From: Rhizomys pruinosus | Lineage: Eukaryota; Chordata; Mammalia; Rodentia; Spalacidae | Direction of reading: 5' to 3' | DNA: 64,000 nt | Assembly: GCA_009823505.1 (NCBI GenBank) | Contig: VZQC01013986.1 | Coordinates: 1,106,322 to 1,170,321, forward strand | Shown: one piece after another, positions 1-11,816 of the stretch | Layout: every line of letters starts with the position of its first letter | Position numbering within the stretch: the first letter of the stretch is position 1 | The notes under the pieces: model-generated | What the model saw: only the letters and a program-made list of their open reading frames with translations | Told to the model about the DNA's origin: nothing | Databases searched by the model: none | Program-made: the position numbers and the translations under genes

Positions 1-376
1 GCAGGCACATTCATGAAAGACTCTTTTCTTGGTTGCCTGGAAAGATGAGATTGAATATTAAATGCCTACTTTGTGTAAGTATCATGTTTTGCTGCTTATG
101 TTTTACAGGAGTATCTACATTCTTACTTTTCAGGTGTGGATAATAAGGCTAAGTGACTTTCTTTTGGTCATAGAACTAGAAGGAAGATGAAGGGCATGGG
201 TAGGAGACAAAATAATCTACTTGATTCTAAACCCTCTGCTTCTTACTGATTTAACTGAGGTCATTCCTAGTGCAGCACCGAAAATGGTTAACAAAAATAT
301 TTTTTGCTTATACATTTTACAAGCAATAAAATGTATCTCTGGAGAATTTTCAGGACTCAAGATTGTTGGGTCTTAC
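1..376 (-). other. start of Ppp2r3a intron 2, no feature seen
   Basis: Follows the GTAAGA donor of the first coding exon. No repeat or second exon recognised; the next exon is outside the window. Confidence 0.6.
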
Positions 377-2323
377 CTTGATCACCTCTGGCATCTGCTG
401 AATCAGAACAACTGAAGTATCATTGCCTTTCTCGCCAACAGAGCTCCTACGGACTGATAAATTGGCCTGGGAGGAGGTTGTCAAGGTTTCCTGTAGAATT
501 TGCATCATTTCCTTTTCTTGTGACAAGCTCCCTCTGCTTGTTTTGCATTCAACTAGTTCTTGAGCAAAGTCTTCAATACTTTCCAAAATTCGCAGTAAGA
601 GGGCTCGGTCTTCTTCCTCTATTTTGTGTCCATTGGTTTCAATGATCCTTGTTAGACAGGAAGGTGAGACTTTCTCTGTAGGTGAAGAGACTTCAGATTT
701 AGGTTCAAGATCTGTGGAGGTAATGTGTTTATCTTTGGCAAGCGGCTCTCTCAGTGAGGTCTCCATCTTCTGTGAAAATGATTCTAAATCCATTAACAAT
801 TTATCTATCTCTTCCTGACTGTTAGGGTTTATAAAATGTCTCTGGTCTCCTAGTTCTACATTAGGAACTTCTAATTTAGATTCTTGCTCAGGAAGATGAA
901 CAACTGACTTCTCAAATATCTTACCAACTTCATTTTGCATTGAGGCAGGACATTTTTTAAAATGAGCATCATGGTCTGAAAATTGTTTATGTTCATTTAC
1001 CTGCAACAGTTCTTGACCTTGTCTATTCCCTGGTTTTTGTCCTTTACCTAATAATGACTTCTTTCCATCAGACTCTTCTTCAATATAAAGAGTTTCCATT
1101 AAGTCACCAGAAGAAACAGTCTCTAAAGGATTCATGGTTGATGATGGTGATTGAAGCTGAACAGTTTTTAGAATTCTGGGATCATTTACCTCTAAGCTAC
1201 ACATGGAATCTGTGTTTGGAGTGGTTTTTGCAGTGCTTGCTTGTTTAGAATTATGCTTGCCATCTTGCAATTCAATACTCTGAAACTGTTTGGCATCAGG
1301 AGCTGAGAGCTGGACAACATCTTCATATTTAGGGGGCTGTTCAGTCCCATATATTGAGGAGAATGGAGTCAGTTGTAAGCTGGGCATATTACTGACCAGT
1401 TCTGTTAAATCTATAGTCTCATTACTCGTGGACTGCATAAGTTCAAATGGTAACTTTCTCAGATAGGATGCTAACCTGGTCATTACATTCATATAGATAG
1501 TTTCAGAGTTAGAAATTGTATCATTGCCACTTCCTTCATTGGTGGCAGCTCCTGACTTTTTCTTTATGCACTGTTTTATAATGTCTGTACATTTTTTCAA
1601 ATCCTCAGAGCATTTCAGTAAGATGTCCAAGCACATTTTTATGTCTGTCCCAGAAGAAAAACAATCTATTTTATGTTTTTCCAAAATCTGTGTAATTAGG
1701 TCTTCTTCAGAAAAATTTTGAAGAAACATGGAAGTCAGGTTTGTATCAAATGAGTTTCTATGAGATAAAGATTTTTCCTCGACTGAGGAACTCCGGAGTA
1801 AGCCAAAGGATGGCGAGGTCCCATCACTGTTATAATGGCCACAGAGAAAGTCAAAATCAACCGACCGCCTATTAAGTGAGTCAGATTTAACTTTTCTTCC
1901 TTTTTTGTAAGCTACATGGTTAGAGTTTCTGAGTTTTTCAAGGGAAAATTCTTTTATTTTTCCACTAGCAAAACTGATTGCTTCTCCTGCAATGTCCTTT
2001 AAGTTACATGTGTTCTGAAGTGTAGATGCTCTCTTGACCCTGGGAACGCCTGTGAGGGCCTGATGAGGGTAGTCTTCAGCTGAGGAAAGCCCATCTTCAT
2101 GAGGCAGAAACACAGAGTTCAGATCCACATCTTTGAACTGAGACACAGGGATATGCAAGAGGTCTGCACAAACACTGTGATGGACCACAATGCAGTCTAT
2201 TCCATGTGTGAAGGCATGGCAGGTTCCAGTGCAATAATGTATAGCTTGTTCAAAACTCCGGTCTATCACCACACTGCTATAATGGTTCACTGTACTAACC
2301 ACAAGTCTGTAAGTTGCTGCCAT
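377..2323 (-). CDS. Ppp2r3a: Ppp2r3a (PR130) first coding exon, partial CDS
   Basis: Recognised as the N-terminal half of PR130, the long product of PPP2R3A, a B''-type subunit that targets the PP2A core enzyme to substrates. The frame starts MAATYRLVVSTVNHYSS and stays open for 649 codons to PEVIK, where GTAAGA (376-371) is a consensus 5' splice site; the frame reads only eight more codons before a stop, as expected for intron. The exon ends in phase 0. The ATG has a good context (G at -3, G at +4). This region is specific to PR130; the shorter PR72 starts at an internal promoter. Visible: a basic stretch near residues 139-153 (KKGRKVK, NRRS), a probably helical Leu/Cys-rich stretch near 205-256, and an acidic helix near the end (EEEDRALLLRILES). 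The calcium-binding EF-hands come from exons beyond the left edge. No frameshift seen, so functional. Confidence 0.95.
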
Positions 2324-2428
2324 ATCAAATTCACTTTGTGGTGGGACTTAGAACCTTCTAGAACTTGTTTCGAGAAAATTTTCCTAAATGATACTTGCCA
2401 AAAAATAGTGACAATGTTCAGTGGCTTC
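2324..2428 (-). other. Ppp2r3a: Ppp2r3a 5' UTR part of the first coding exon
   Basis: Upstream of the ATG, the minus strand carries a likely 3' splice site: T-rich TTATATTTTGCAG followed by GAAGCCAC, with the AG at 2430-2429. The exon would start at 2428, leaving 105 nt of leader with no upstream ATG. The pyrimidine tract is only moderate and a different acceptor is possible. Confidence 0.6.
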
Positions 2429-2430
2429 CT

Positions 2431-2910
2431 GCAAAATATAACTTTCCCATAAAGGGACGTTGTTTAAATTTGAGGTTGGGTAAGTATCAGTATACAGTAG
2501 CTGCTGCACATATGTGCTTATATTATCAAGTCTAATAATTTAACAATTGTGCTTTTTTACTTTATTTAGTAACATGGTACTCTAGGATTATTTTATAAAA
2601 GACTCTCTTAATTCTTCAGTGGTTCTGTAATGTGGAAATTTATTATCATAAGTTGACCATCATAATATTAGTTGGTAGTACAGGAGTACTGTGATGACAG
2701 AGTCCTCCAAACCCTTAAATGATCCATTTTTCTGTGAATGGCAGAGAAACCTACAACAAAAGAAGAAAAGTAATTAAACGCCATTAATCAGTGAGCTCTC
2801 TTCTCTGTCGCATTGTGCACTGCTGATATTTACTTCTGGCCATTGTTTTCTCACATTTTATTCTCCTTTTAACCCAACCAGCATCCTAAACTCTGCCTCC
2901 CAAGAGATAT
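2431..2910. other. unique intronic sequence
   Basis: AT-rich; no repeat, ORF or motif recognised. Confidence 0.5.
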
Positions 2911-3067
2911 TTCTTTTTTTTTTTTTCTTTTTGAGACAGGGTCTCCCTGTAGCCCCAGCTGGCCTGGAACTCACTCTGTAGACCAGGCTGGCCTTGAACT
3001 CACAAAGATCCGCCTGCATCTGCCTCCCAAGTGCTAGGATTAAAGGCGTGCTCCACCATGCCCGGCT
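2911..3067 (-). mobile_element. B1 SINE
   Basis: T-rich start, then GAGACAGGGTCTCCCTGTAG through to CACCATGCCCGGCT: a complete antisense B1. Short direct repeats (gagata-like) flank it. Confidence 0.9.
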
Positions 3068-3200
3068 GAGATAATTCTCATTTTACTCTTCTTGCCTCCT
3101 TACATACATAACAAGTTCATATCCGTAGTTTTTTCATCTTTGTACCTCAAGAATGCATACATATCACTGAACTCCATTATGGATCAAGAACAGTTTTCCT

Positions 3201-3387
3201 GGGGCTAAAGAGATGGCCTAGCAGTTAAGAGTGCTAGCCAGTACCCACTGGCAGCTAACAATCACCTGTAACTCTAGTTCCAGGGGATCTGATGCCCTCT
3301 TCTGTCCTCCATGGGCACTGCATGACATGGGTGTACTTATGCAGGCATAAGACTCATGCACTTAAAATTAAAAAAAAAAAAAAAAAG
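3201..3387 (+). mobile_element. B2 SINE with 15-bp target duplication
   Basis: Full B2 from GGGGCTAAAGAGATGGCC to an A17-18 tail. AAGAACAGTTTTCCT before and AAGAACAGTCTTCCT after form a near-perfect target duplication. Confidence 0.9.
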
Positions 3388-3399
3388 AACAGTCTTCCT

Positions 3400-3439
3400 G
3401 GGCTAAAGACATGACTCAGTGGTTAAGATCACTGGCTAA
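3400..3439 (+). mobile_element. B2 SINE head fragment
   Basis: GGGCTAAAGACATGACTCAG and GTGGTTAAGATCACTGGC match only the tRNA-like B2 head. It directly follows the target duplication of the preceding B2, so that B2 may have inserted at the edge of an older one. Confidence 0.65.
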
Positions 3440-3630
3440 AATAAAGAAATACCGAGTGTCTCCAATGTTCTTGGCTCTTTCTAACTGCTAGGGATACAGC
3501 AATGAACAAAGTCCTTGTCTTTTTTAAGGCAAAAAGCTAGTAGAAAAAAGTATAACATATAAACAAACACATAATTCATCAGATGTGTGTTATGGAGAAA
3601 AGTAAAGCAGGGTAAGAAAAAATAGAAATG

Positions 3631-3848
3631 GGGGTGGAAGAGATGGTTCAGTGGTTGAGAGCAATGACTGCTTTTACAGAGGACCTGGGTTCAATTCCCA
3701 GCATCCACAAGGCAGCCAACAACCATTCATAACTCTGGTTCCAGGAGATCTGAAGCCCTCTTCTGACTTCTCTGGGCATTGCATAAGGGTGCACTTATAA
3801 CATGCAACCAATATACTCATACACATAAAACAAAAGTAATAAAATATT
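3631..3848 (+). mobile_element. B2 SINE
   Basis: Complete B2, somewhat diverged, flanked by the same AAAAATAGAAATG on both sides (perfect target duplication, right copy ending at 3862). Confidence 0.9.
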
Positions 3849-3882
3849 TAAAAATAGAAATGTATGTTTAAAATATTTTATT

Positions 3883-4012
3883 AGCCAGGTATGGTGGTGC
3901 CTTTAATCGTAGCACTCGGGAGGCAGAGGCAGGCGGATCTTTGTGAGTTCAAAGCCAGCCTGGTCTACAGAATGAGTTCCAGGACAGCTGGGGCTACAGG
4001 GAGACCCTGTCA
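3883..4012 (+). mobile_element. B1 SINE joined directly to L1
   Basis: AGCCAGGTATGGTGGTGCC through GAGACCCTGTCA. There is no A-tail; the next bases already encode L1 ORF2 endonuclease. Either an L1 5' end landed here or the B1 3' end was deleted. Confidence 0.85.
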
Positions 4013-7000
4013 GTTGAAAGGATGGAAAAAAATATTCCAAGCAAATGGTACCAAAAAGCAAGCAGGAGTTGCTATTCTAGTAACAGATAAAAGAGACTTA
4101 AGGGAAATCTAATCAGAAGAGACAAAGAGGCCCATTACATCCTTATTAAAGGAACAATTAGCATGATTTCACAGTCATGAATATGTACGCACCAAACTCT
4201 GGTGCAGCAAACTTTATAAGCACAATTCTGCAGGATCCCAAGACACAGATTAATCCCAGCACACTAATAGTAGGGGACTTCAATACTCCACCGAGCCCTT
4301 TGGACAGGTCAACTGGACAAAGAATAAACAGAGAGACATAAGAACTGAACAATACAATACACCAAATGGACCTCATAGATATCTACCAAATATTCCACCT
4401 AAACACCAGAGAATATACTTTCTACTCATCATCCCATGGAACATTCTCCAAAATTGACCACATACTGGAACATAGAAAAAAACCCTCAACAAATATAAAG
4501 GGATCAAAATAATCTCATGCCTTCTATCAGACCACAGTGCAATAAAACTCATTTTCAATACTGGAATAAGCCCTACTGTCTACAGGAACACATGGAGACT
4601 AAACACCACACTCCTAAACAATGAATGGGTCAAGGAAGAAATAAGGAAAGAAATAAAAGTATTCCTGGAACTAAATAAAAAAGACAATATAACACAACAA
4701 AACCTATGGGATACTTTAAAACCAGTCCTAAGAGGGAAATTTATAGCACTAAGTGACTACATTAAAAAAAAAAAAAACAGAAGAGCACAAATAAATGATC
4801 TAACACTGCAGCTGAAAGCACTTGAGAGGCAACAACTGAATCCTAAACCCAAAAAGACAAGAGGAAATAACAAAAATTCGAGCAGAGATCAATGAAATAG
4901 AAACAAAGAAAACTATGAAAAGAAGCAATGAATCCAAAAGCTCGTTCTTCAAGAGGATAAACATCTTGTTTATAGATAGACAGACCTCTAGCCCAGTTAA
5001 CCAAAAGAAAGACCTGCTCCAAATTGATAGAATTCAAGATGAAAAGGGAAATATCACAACAGACATTGAAAAGATTCAGACAATAATTCGAGAATATTTT
5101 AAAAACCTATACTCTACTAAATTTGAAAACCTTAGAGAAATGGATGAATATTTGAAATCCTGGAATTCACCAAGGCTTACTCAAGAAGATGTCGACAGCT
5201 TAAACAGACCCATAACATATGAGGAAATCGAAATAGTAATTCAAAACCTCCCAACTAAAAAAAGTCCAGGCCCAGATGGATTTACAGCAGAGTTCTATAA
5301 AACCTTTAAAGAGGACATACAACCACTATTACTCAAATTGTTCAAAAGAATAGAAACAGAGGGAAACCTCCCAAATTCTTTCTACAAAGCCAGTATCACT
5401 TTAATACCCAAACCAGGCAAAGATACAACCAAAAAAGAAAACTATAGGCCCATTTCATTAATGAACATAGATTCAAAAATTCTCAAAAAAATACTTGCAA
5501 ATCGCATACAGACCCACATCCAAAAGATCATTCACCATGACCAAGTCAGCTTTATACCAGAGATGGTTCAGCATATGCAAAACAATAAATATCATAAAAC
5601 ACATAAATGGGCTAACTGGGCTGAAAAGACAAAAACCACATGGTTATCTCAATCGATGCAGAAAAAGCCTTTGACAAAATCCAGCATGACTTCATGTTTA
5701 AAGTACTAGAGGGAATTAGACTGGAGGGATCATTCTTCAACACGATCAAAGCCATATACAGGAAACCCACAGCCAACATCATCCTAAATGGGGAAAAATT
5801 AGAAGCATTCCCCTTAAAATCAGGAACCCAGTAAGGCTGCCCCCTATCTCCACTTCAATATCATGCTTGAAACTCTTGCTATAGCAATAAGATAAGAAAA
5901 ATAAATTAAAGAAGTATTAATTGGAAAAAAGGAAGTCAAACTATGCCTTTTTGCAGACAATATGATATTGTACTTAAAGGATGCAAAAAAACTGCACCAA
6001 GGAAATCCTAGAAACAATCAAGAGTTTCAGGAAAGTAGCTGGATACAAAATTGACCCAGAAAAATCAGAAGCCTTTCTTTATATGAACAACAAACAGAGA
6101 AGGAATACAAAGAGACCATCCCATTCACAACAGCCTCAAAAAGAAAATACCTTGGAACAAACCTAACCAAAGACACTAAAGATCTCTACAATGAAAAATT
6201 TAAATCACTGAAAAAGGAGACTGAAGAAGATACCAGAAGATGGAACGACCTCCCATGCTCATGGACTGGAAAAATTAATATAGTAGAAATGCCCATCCTA
6301 CCCAAACTAATATACAGATTCAATGCAATCCCAATCAAACACTCCACGATTTCTTCTCAGACTTAGAAAAAAAAATCCTTAAATTCATATGGAAAAACAA
6401 AAGACCCCAGATAGCCAAAGTAACCCTGAGCAAAAAGAGCCACACAGGGGGGTTATGATAACCATACCTGACTTCAAACTATATTATAGGGCTATTGTAA
6501 TAAAAACAGCCTAGTACTGGCACAAAAACAGACAAGTAGATCAATGGAACAAGATTGAAGATCCAAACCTGAGCACATGCAATTTCAGCCACCTCATATT
6601 TGATAAGGGGGCCAAAAAGACCCAAATGGAGGAAAGACAGCATCTTCAGCAAATGGTGCTGGCAAAACTGGATTGCCACTTGTAGAAAGATGAAGCTGAA
6701 CTCCTACCTTGCACCATGCACAAAATCAACTCCAAATGGATCAAAGACCTCAATGTGAAACCAGAAACTCTGCAAATAATAGAAGAAAACATTAGCAGTA
6801 AACTACAAGACATAGGTGTAGGAAAAGACTTTCTAAATCAGACAGCTGCCGTGTTGGAAACAAGGTCAACAATAGACAAATGGGACCTGATTAAACTCAA
6901 AAGCTTCTGTACAGCAAAAGAAACAATCAACAAAGTGAAGAGAAAACCCACAGAGTGGGAGGAAATCTTCACCAGTGATATATCAGATAGAGCATTAACA

Positions 7001-7648
7001 TCCAGAATATATAAATTACTCAAAAATCAAAGGATCAAGAAAAAAAATGACACTATCAAAAGATGGAGTAAAGAGCTGAGTAGAGAATTCATAAATGAGG
7101 AAGTGAAGATGGCCGAGAAACATCTCAGAAAGTGTTCAATATCACCAATAATTAAGGAGATGCAAATTAAAACCAGCTTAAGATTTCATCTTACCCTAGT
7201 AAGAATGGCCAAATGATACCAAATGCTGGAGAGGTTGTGGGGAAAGGGGAACACTCAACTACTGCTGGTGGGAATGCAATCTTGTGCAACCCCTATGGAA
7301 AGCAGTGTGGAGAACTCTTAAAAGACTGAAAATGAGCCTGCCGCCTGACCCAGTCATACCACTCCTGGGTATGACACAAGACTCATCCTATCGCAAAGAC
7401 ACATGCACATCTATGTTTGTTGCAGTTCTCTTCACAATAGCAAAAAGATGGAAGCAACCCAAATGTCCCTCAACCGAGTGGATACAGAAAATGTGGTACA
7501 TCTACACATGGAGTTATATGAAGTAATAAAGAAAGATGACATCATGAACTTTGTAAGTAAATGGATGGAATTAGAAGACATTATGCTAAGTGAAGTAACA
7601 CAGTCCGAGAAAAACAAAAGTATGGTGTCTCTCATTTGTGCATGCTAG
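4013..7648 (+). pseudogene. L1 ORF2 (endonuclease-reverse transcriptase) remnant
   Basis: Successive broken frames encode endonuclease pieces (KGWKKIFQANG; VGDFNTP near 4270; SSSHGTFSKIDHIL near 4425-4475; LSDHSAIKL near 4525), then a 264-codon open stretch at 4915-5709 with the reverse transcriptase fingers ([26 protein letters not shown]). Further fragments run at 5640-5834, 5981-6166 and 6716-7216. The C-terminal end reads MLSEVTQSEKNKSMVS and stops near 7648. The catalytic FADD box is altered: LFADNMIL-like near 5947. Confidence 0.93.
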
Positions 7649-8006
7649 CACAAAAATCACTAGCTGCAAGGCAAACTGAGTATCACTTTTGTTATATTTC
7701 TTTTTCATATGAAAGCAGCAGTATGGTTAAAAGGTAAATCCCTTAATGGGTTTGAGAATTAACCTACCACTTATGTTCAGATTTTGTAGTACTGGTATAT
7801 GGGTAGAGTATATGTATGCATATTTTGAAGTAATAAACAATTAAAGGGGAAAATGCAGCAAAAAAATACTGAGAGAAAAATGCAAGACATGTATGGTAGA
7901 ATGCAGGAATGGGGTGGGGTGGGGGCATGGAAAGGGGAATGTGTCTAAATTGAACTAAGTAATGATGTATTAAATATGTAAAACGTCAATAAAAAATATA
8001 AAAAAA
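4013..8006 (+). mobile_element. L1 retrotransposon, 5'-truncated, degraded
   Basis: Starts inside the ORF2 endonuclease domain and runs through the reverse transcriptase and C-terminal parts to a 3' UTR with AATAAA at 7988-7993 and an A-rich end. No 5' UTR or ORF1. Frameshifts and stops make it inactive. It lies antisense to Ppp2r3a. Confidence 0.95.
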
Positions 8007-8690
8007 CCCACTCTTAATTGTGAAATATTTTGGCCACACAGGAGTTGAAAAAATATTACATGGGATTCCTGTGAGCCCTTTTCCCTAGCTGCCCCAGTAA
8101 AGACAGCGTGCTTTACAGTGCCACTGTGACATCAGTTTTATCAGCTGCAGAACTCAGGTTTCACTGGTTTTTCATGTACTTGAATTTTTTTCCCTCACTC
8201 CTTTTACTGACATTCAAGACACAGACTATGATATCACTCCCTTTACCCCCAAAGCATTTCATACTACCTTCTGAAGTCACATACCTCAATGCCTGGCAAA
8301 TAATGGTCTGTTGTCCAGTGCTTCAATTTTGTGACTCAGAAATGTTTTACCTCCTGAGCCATGGAAGGGCATATTCTTGTTTAGGGGCAAAGCTCTCACC
8401 ATTTAACTGGTATTAGATTCTGACTTGCACAAGTTAACATTCATTGATAAAAACTCATGGGATGTCAAGTTATTGGGCATGCTCTTCTACAGTATTAAAA
8501 TATTTCTGGGAAAAAAAAACCACGTTTCCATATAAAATCTTTACCAATGAACAATGACAAAATATCTCATAAATAAATGTAAAGATATTCAGGTTCATCA
8601 TATAGGAAGTACAGGTTAACACAATGTATTTCCATATTTTTAACAATCAAATTAATATTCAGAATGTTTATCATTCCAGGAGAACAAAAA
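8007..8690. other. unique intronic sequence
   Basis: No repeat recognised. A 102-codon open frame at 8108-8416 (+) has no recognisable homology and no typical coding pattern. Confidence 0.5.
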
Positions 8691-9084
8691 CATTAGTTAC
8701 TTTCTATTACTGTGATAAAAATACTGACCAAAACCAACTTGGGGAGGAAAGGGTTTATTTGGCTTGCAGCTTATAGCTCACCATCAAGATAGGCCAAGGA
8801 AGGAACTCAGGACAGTAACCTGGAGGCAGCTAAAGCGCAGACTATGGAGGACTAATGTTTACTGGCTTGCTCCTCTGGTTTGTGCTATCTGCTTTCTTAT
8901 ATAATACAAGACCACCTGCCTCGGGGTGGCACTGCCCACAGTGGGCTGGGCCCTCCCACATCATTCAACAATCAAGAAAATGTTCCACAGACAAGGCCAT
9001 AGGCCAATCCAATGGAGGCAAGCCTCAACTGAGGATCCCTCTTCCCCTGTGTTGGACTCACAACTGAAGCTATTCAGCACAGGG
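8690..9084 (+). mobile_element. rodent non-autonomous DNA transposon (URR1/RCHARR1-like)
   Basis: Matches, from memory, the ~400-bp rodent hAT-Charlie-derived repeat beginning TTTCTATTACTGTGATAAAA and containing CTTGGGGAGGAAAGGGTTTA and GTGGGCTGGGCCCTCCCACA. Related copies lie at 39.2 and 41.75 kb in the opposite orientation. The family name is from recall and less certain than the kinship of the copies. Confidence 0.75.
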
Positions 9085-9643
9085 TATGCAGTTTGTCCAC
9101 ACTGATTAACAGAAGCACAAATTTGGCATTTTTCTGGAAAAGATATTGGCCCTATGAATCCAAGAACCTTTAATACATGCATGTGTACATGTACATACCC
9201 TTTTAGATGTAGCAGTTTACTACTTGGGTTATGTTGTAAGAAAATAATTGGACAACCATGATCACACATGATCACACATGGCAAGTTATCCCTTCTTAGT
9301 GCTGAGTACTATTACAGCACGTTTTATTTACTAATTCATTTATTAAAAGGTATTTATGTTGTTTCCCAATTTTTCAGTCTGGAGACTAAATTCAGGGTGT
9401 TCACACATGCTAGGCTACAACACCTAGGACAGAGAAAAGTTACTGTTGTTATTACTATAATTCATTCATGAAACATTTTCTAGCTTGTGACAGGCACTGG
9501 GAAAACGATGCTGACTAGTTCCTGGCAGTGATCTTTAAGGACACTCACTGTGTAATATGGGCAATGATAAGAAAGCACAGCAGTTACAGAACAACAAGAG
9601 CTCTAACACAGGGTGGAACTTCTGTTTTCTCCCATTTTTCTCA
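9085..9643. other. unique intronic sequence
   Basis: Only a short tandem (CATGATCACA twice, about 9256-9280) stands out. Confidence 0.5.
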
Positions 9644-9654
9644 CACAACATATG

Positions 9655-9889
9655 TTTTTTTTTAATATTTTTTAAATTTTATTTATTTTTTATGTGTATG
9701 AATGTACTGACTGCATGTAGGTCTGTGCACCTGTGCTGTGCAATGCTGAAGAGGTCAGAAGAGGGTGTCAGATTCCCCTGGAACTGGAGTTAAAGATGGT
9801 TCTCAGCTGCCATGTGGGTGCTGGGGATCGAACTCAGGTCCTCTGCAAGAGCAGTCGGTGCTCTTAACCGCTAGGCCATCTCTCCAGCT
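9655..9889 (-). mobile_element. B2 SINE with perfect 11-bp target duplication
   Basis: Full antisense B2 ending CCATCTCTCCAGCT; CACAACATATG at 9644-9654 is repeated at 9890-9900. Confidence 0.92.
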
Positions 9890-9945
9890 CACAACATATG
9901 TTTTTTTCAGAAAAGTTAATTGCTGTTAAGTAAAAAACATTTTAA

Positions 9946-10092
9946 ACTCAGCGTGGTGACTCAGGTCTGTAATCTCAGTACTAGTGAGGTTGAGGCAGGA
10001 GGACTACTGAAAGTCCAAGGCCAGCACAGGCTACACAGTGAGTTCTAGGCTAGACTAGGCTACAGAGTGAGATCCTGCTTCGAAAGTCCAAC
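9946..10092 (+). mobile_element. old B1-like SINE
   Basis: CAGCGTGGTGACTCAGGTCTGTAATCTCAG followed by AGGCTACACAGTGAGTTCTA, diverged and with a partial internal repeat of the AGGCTACA block. Probably an early B1 subfamily. Confidence 0.7.
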
Positions 10093-10590
10093 AACACAAA
10101 GCAATCAACCCCATTTTAATTACCTATATCACTACTGAAGAAAAAAAAAACCAACATACTGTTAATATTGTTACAGAAGTACTTTGTAATTATTTCTTAT
10201 TAAAATATAAATGTAAAGATGGCCTTGCCTGAGCAAACAGAACAAAGGGTGTAGTAAATTTGGATCTGGAGAACAGGGGACACAGCATCTACTTGGAGGA
10301 GCGCCCAAGACCCAAGACAGAAATCATAAACCAAAATAAATAAATAAATAAATAAAAAAAGCATAAGCCAAGAAAAATGAACAAACTTCTAGAAGAAAAA
10401 AAGAATCCATTTGAACATGGATCAACATACATTGGATTTACTGCTGCTCTCTGTTCCCTAATGGCAGTCTTTTTTGGTGTATCTTGCATGTGACATGGAA
10501 TAACTGTTGGCTTACCAATGGCTGTAAATCCTATTTTTCACAGAGAATGTGTCTTACAAAAGTTTTTAAAGTTTATCTTAAAATTTTTAT
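10093..10590. other. mostly unique sequence with (AAAT)n and a short hydrophobic ORF
   Basis: (AAAT)n at about 10336-10360. On the plus strand near 10378-10494 is a 38-codon frame with a basic/acidic start and a hydrophobic end (GFTAALCSLMAVFFGVSCM). No homology recognised; see findings. Confidence 0.4.
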
Positions 10591-10599
10591 TTTATATAT

Positions 10600-10787
10600 A
10601 ATGTGTGTGTGTGTGTGTGTGTATGTGTGTGTATTTATGTGTATGTGTGATGGAGTTGAGGTCAGAGGACAACTTGTAGGACTAGGTTCTCTCCTTCCAA
10701 ATGTGGGTCCCAGGGATCCAACTCAGACTGTCAGGGTCAGCAGCCAGCAAGCACCTTTACTCACTTAGTCATCTTGCCAATCTCTAA
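10600..10787 (-). mobile_element. B3 SINE with (TG)n
   Basis: (TG)n at 10602-10632, then GTCAGAGGACAACTTGTAGG and CAGCACCTTTACTCACTTAG-like end, typical of antisense B3. Confidence 0.8.
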
Positions 10788-10892
10788 GTTTACCACTGTG
10801 GATAGGTGACTGACTTGTGGAAACTGTACTATGTCACAAGGTGGACTTTTTTTTTTTTTGGTGGTGGTCTGTACCCCTGCTCTTTTAGCTGT

Positions 10893-11052
10893 ACTTTTTT
10901 TTTGTTTGTCTTTTTTGAGACAGGATCTCTGTGTAGCCCCAGCTGGCCTGGAGCTCACTATGTAGACCAGGTGGGCCTTGAACTCACAGAGATCCACCTG
11001 CCTCTGCCTCCTAAGTGCTAGGATTAAAGGCATGCGCCACCACGCCTGGCTT
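10893..11052 (-). mobile_element. B1 SINE
   Basis: TTTTTTGAGACAGGATCTCT through CACCACGCCTGGCT, full-length antisense B1. Confidence 0.9.
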
Positions 11053-11168
11053 TTAGGTAAGCCATCAGGCAGTATGAATCATCCCACTGCTAGAGAAAGG
11101 AAACATGTTAAATGACTGGCTTAGAATTTCTAAGCTGGTCGTTGTCATCGTCGTCGTCCTCCTCTTCC

Positions 11169-11315
11169 TTTTTTTTTTTTTTTTGAGACAGAATCTCATT
11201 ATATAGCCTTGGCTGGTTTGGAACTTGCTATATATAGACCAGGCTAGCCTTGAACATCCAGAGATCTACCTTCTTCCCAAGTGCTGGGATTATAGCCTAT
11301 ACAGCCTGGAAACAT
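11169..11315 (-). mobile_element. old B1 SINE
   Basis: T-tract then GAGACAGAATCTCATTATAT; diverged and indel-bearing to about CTGGGATTATAGCC. A short GTC repeat (11137-11158) precedes it. Confidence 0.75.
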
Positions 11316-11477
11316 CATGACTGATCTCTAAGTCTGTCTTTAGAGATAGGTTGTTTCCTATTTTTGGCCTATGTTTGCAGCATACTTTGGGTCTAGAAAA
11401 TACAGACTATTTATAAGTTTCCCTTAAATTACCTGAACCTGACTTAGAAAATCTCAATTTATTTATTTATTTATTTT

Positions 11478-11586
11478 TTGGTCTTTTTGAGATAGGGGTC
11501 TCCCCTGTAGCCCCAGCTGTCCTGGAACTCACTCTTTAGACTGGGCTGGCCTTGAACTCACAAAGATCCGCCTGCCTCTGCCTCCA
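11478..11586 (-). mobile_element. B1 SINE lacking its 5' head
   Basis: TTTTTGGTCTTTTTGAGATA to CGCCTGCCTCTGCCTCC, where it stops; the ~40-bp B1 head is missing. Preceded by (ATTT)n. Confidence 0.85.
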
Positions 11587-11644
11587 GAAATTCATTTATT
11601 TTTAAGCAAAATATGCATACAAACATAAAATGGTAATGATATTT

Positions 11645-11816
11645 TCTTTTTTTCTTTTTTTTTTTTTTTGGCTCTTATTTGAAAGTGTCTCCCTTTTAAT
11701 ACCATCTGGCCTGGAGCTGCTATGTAGAACAGGCTGGCATTTGAACTACACAAAGATCCGCCTGCCTCTGCCTCCCGAGTTGCTGAGATTAAAGGCAATG
11801 CACCACTATGCCTGGT
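11645..11816 (-). mobile_element. B1 SINE
   Basis: T-rich tract then GTGTCTCCCTTTTAATACCA to CACCACTATGCCTGGT; several small indels. Confidence 0.85.
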
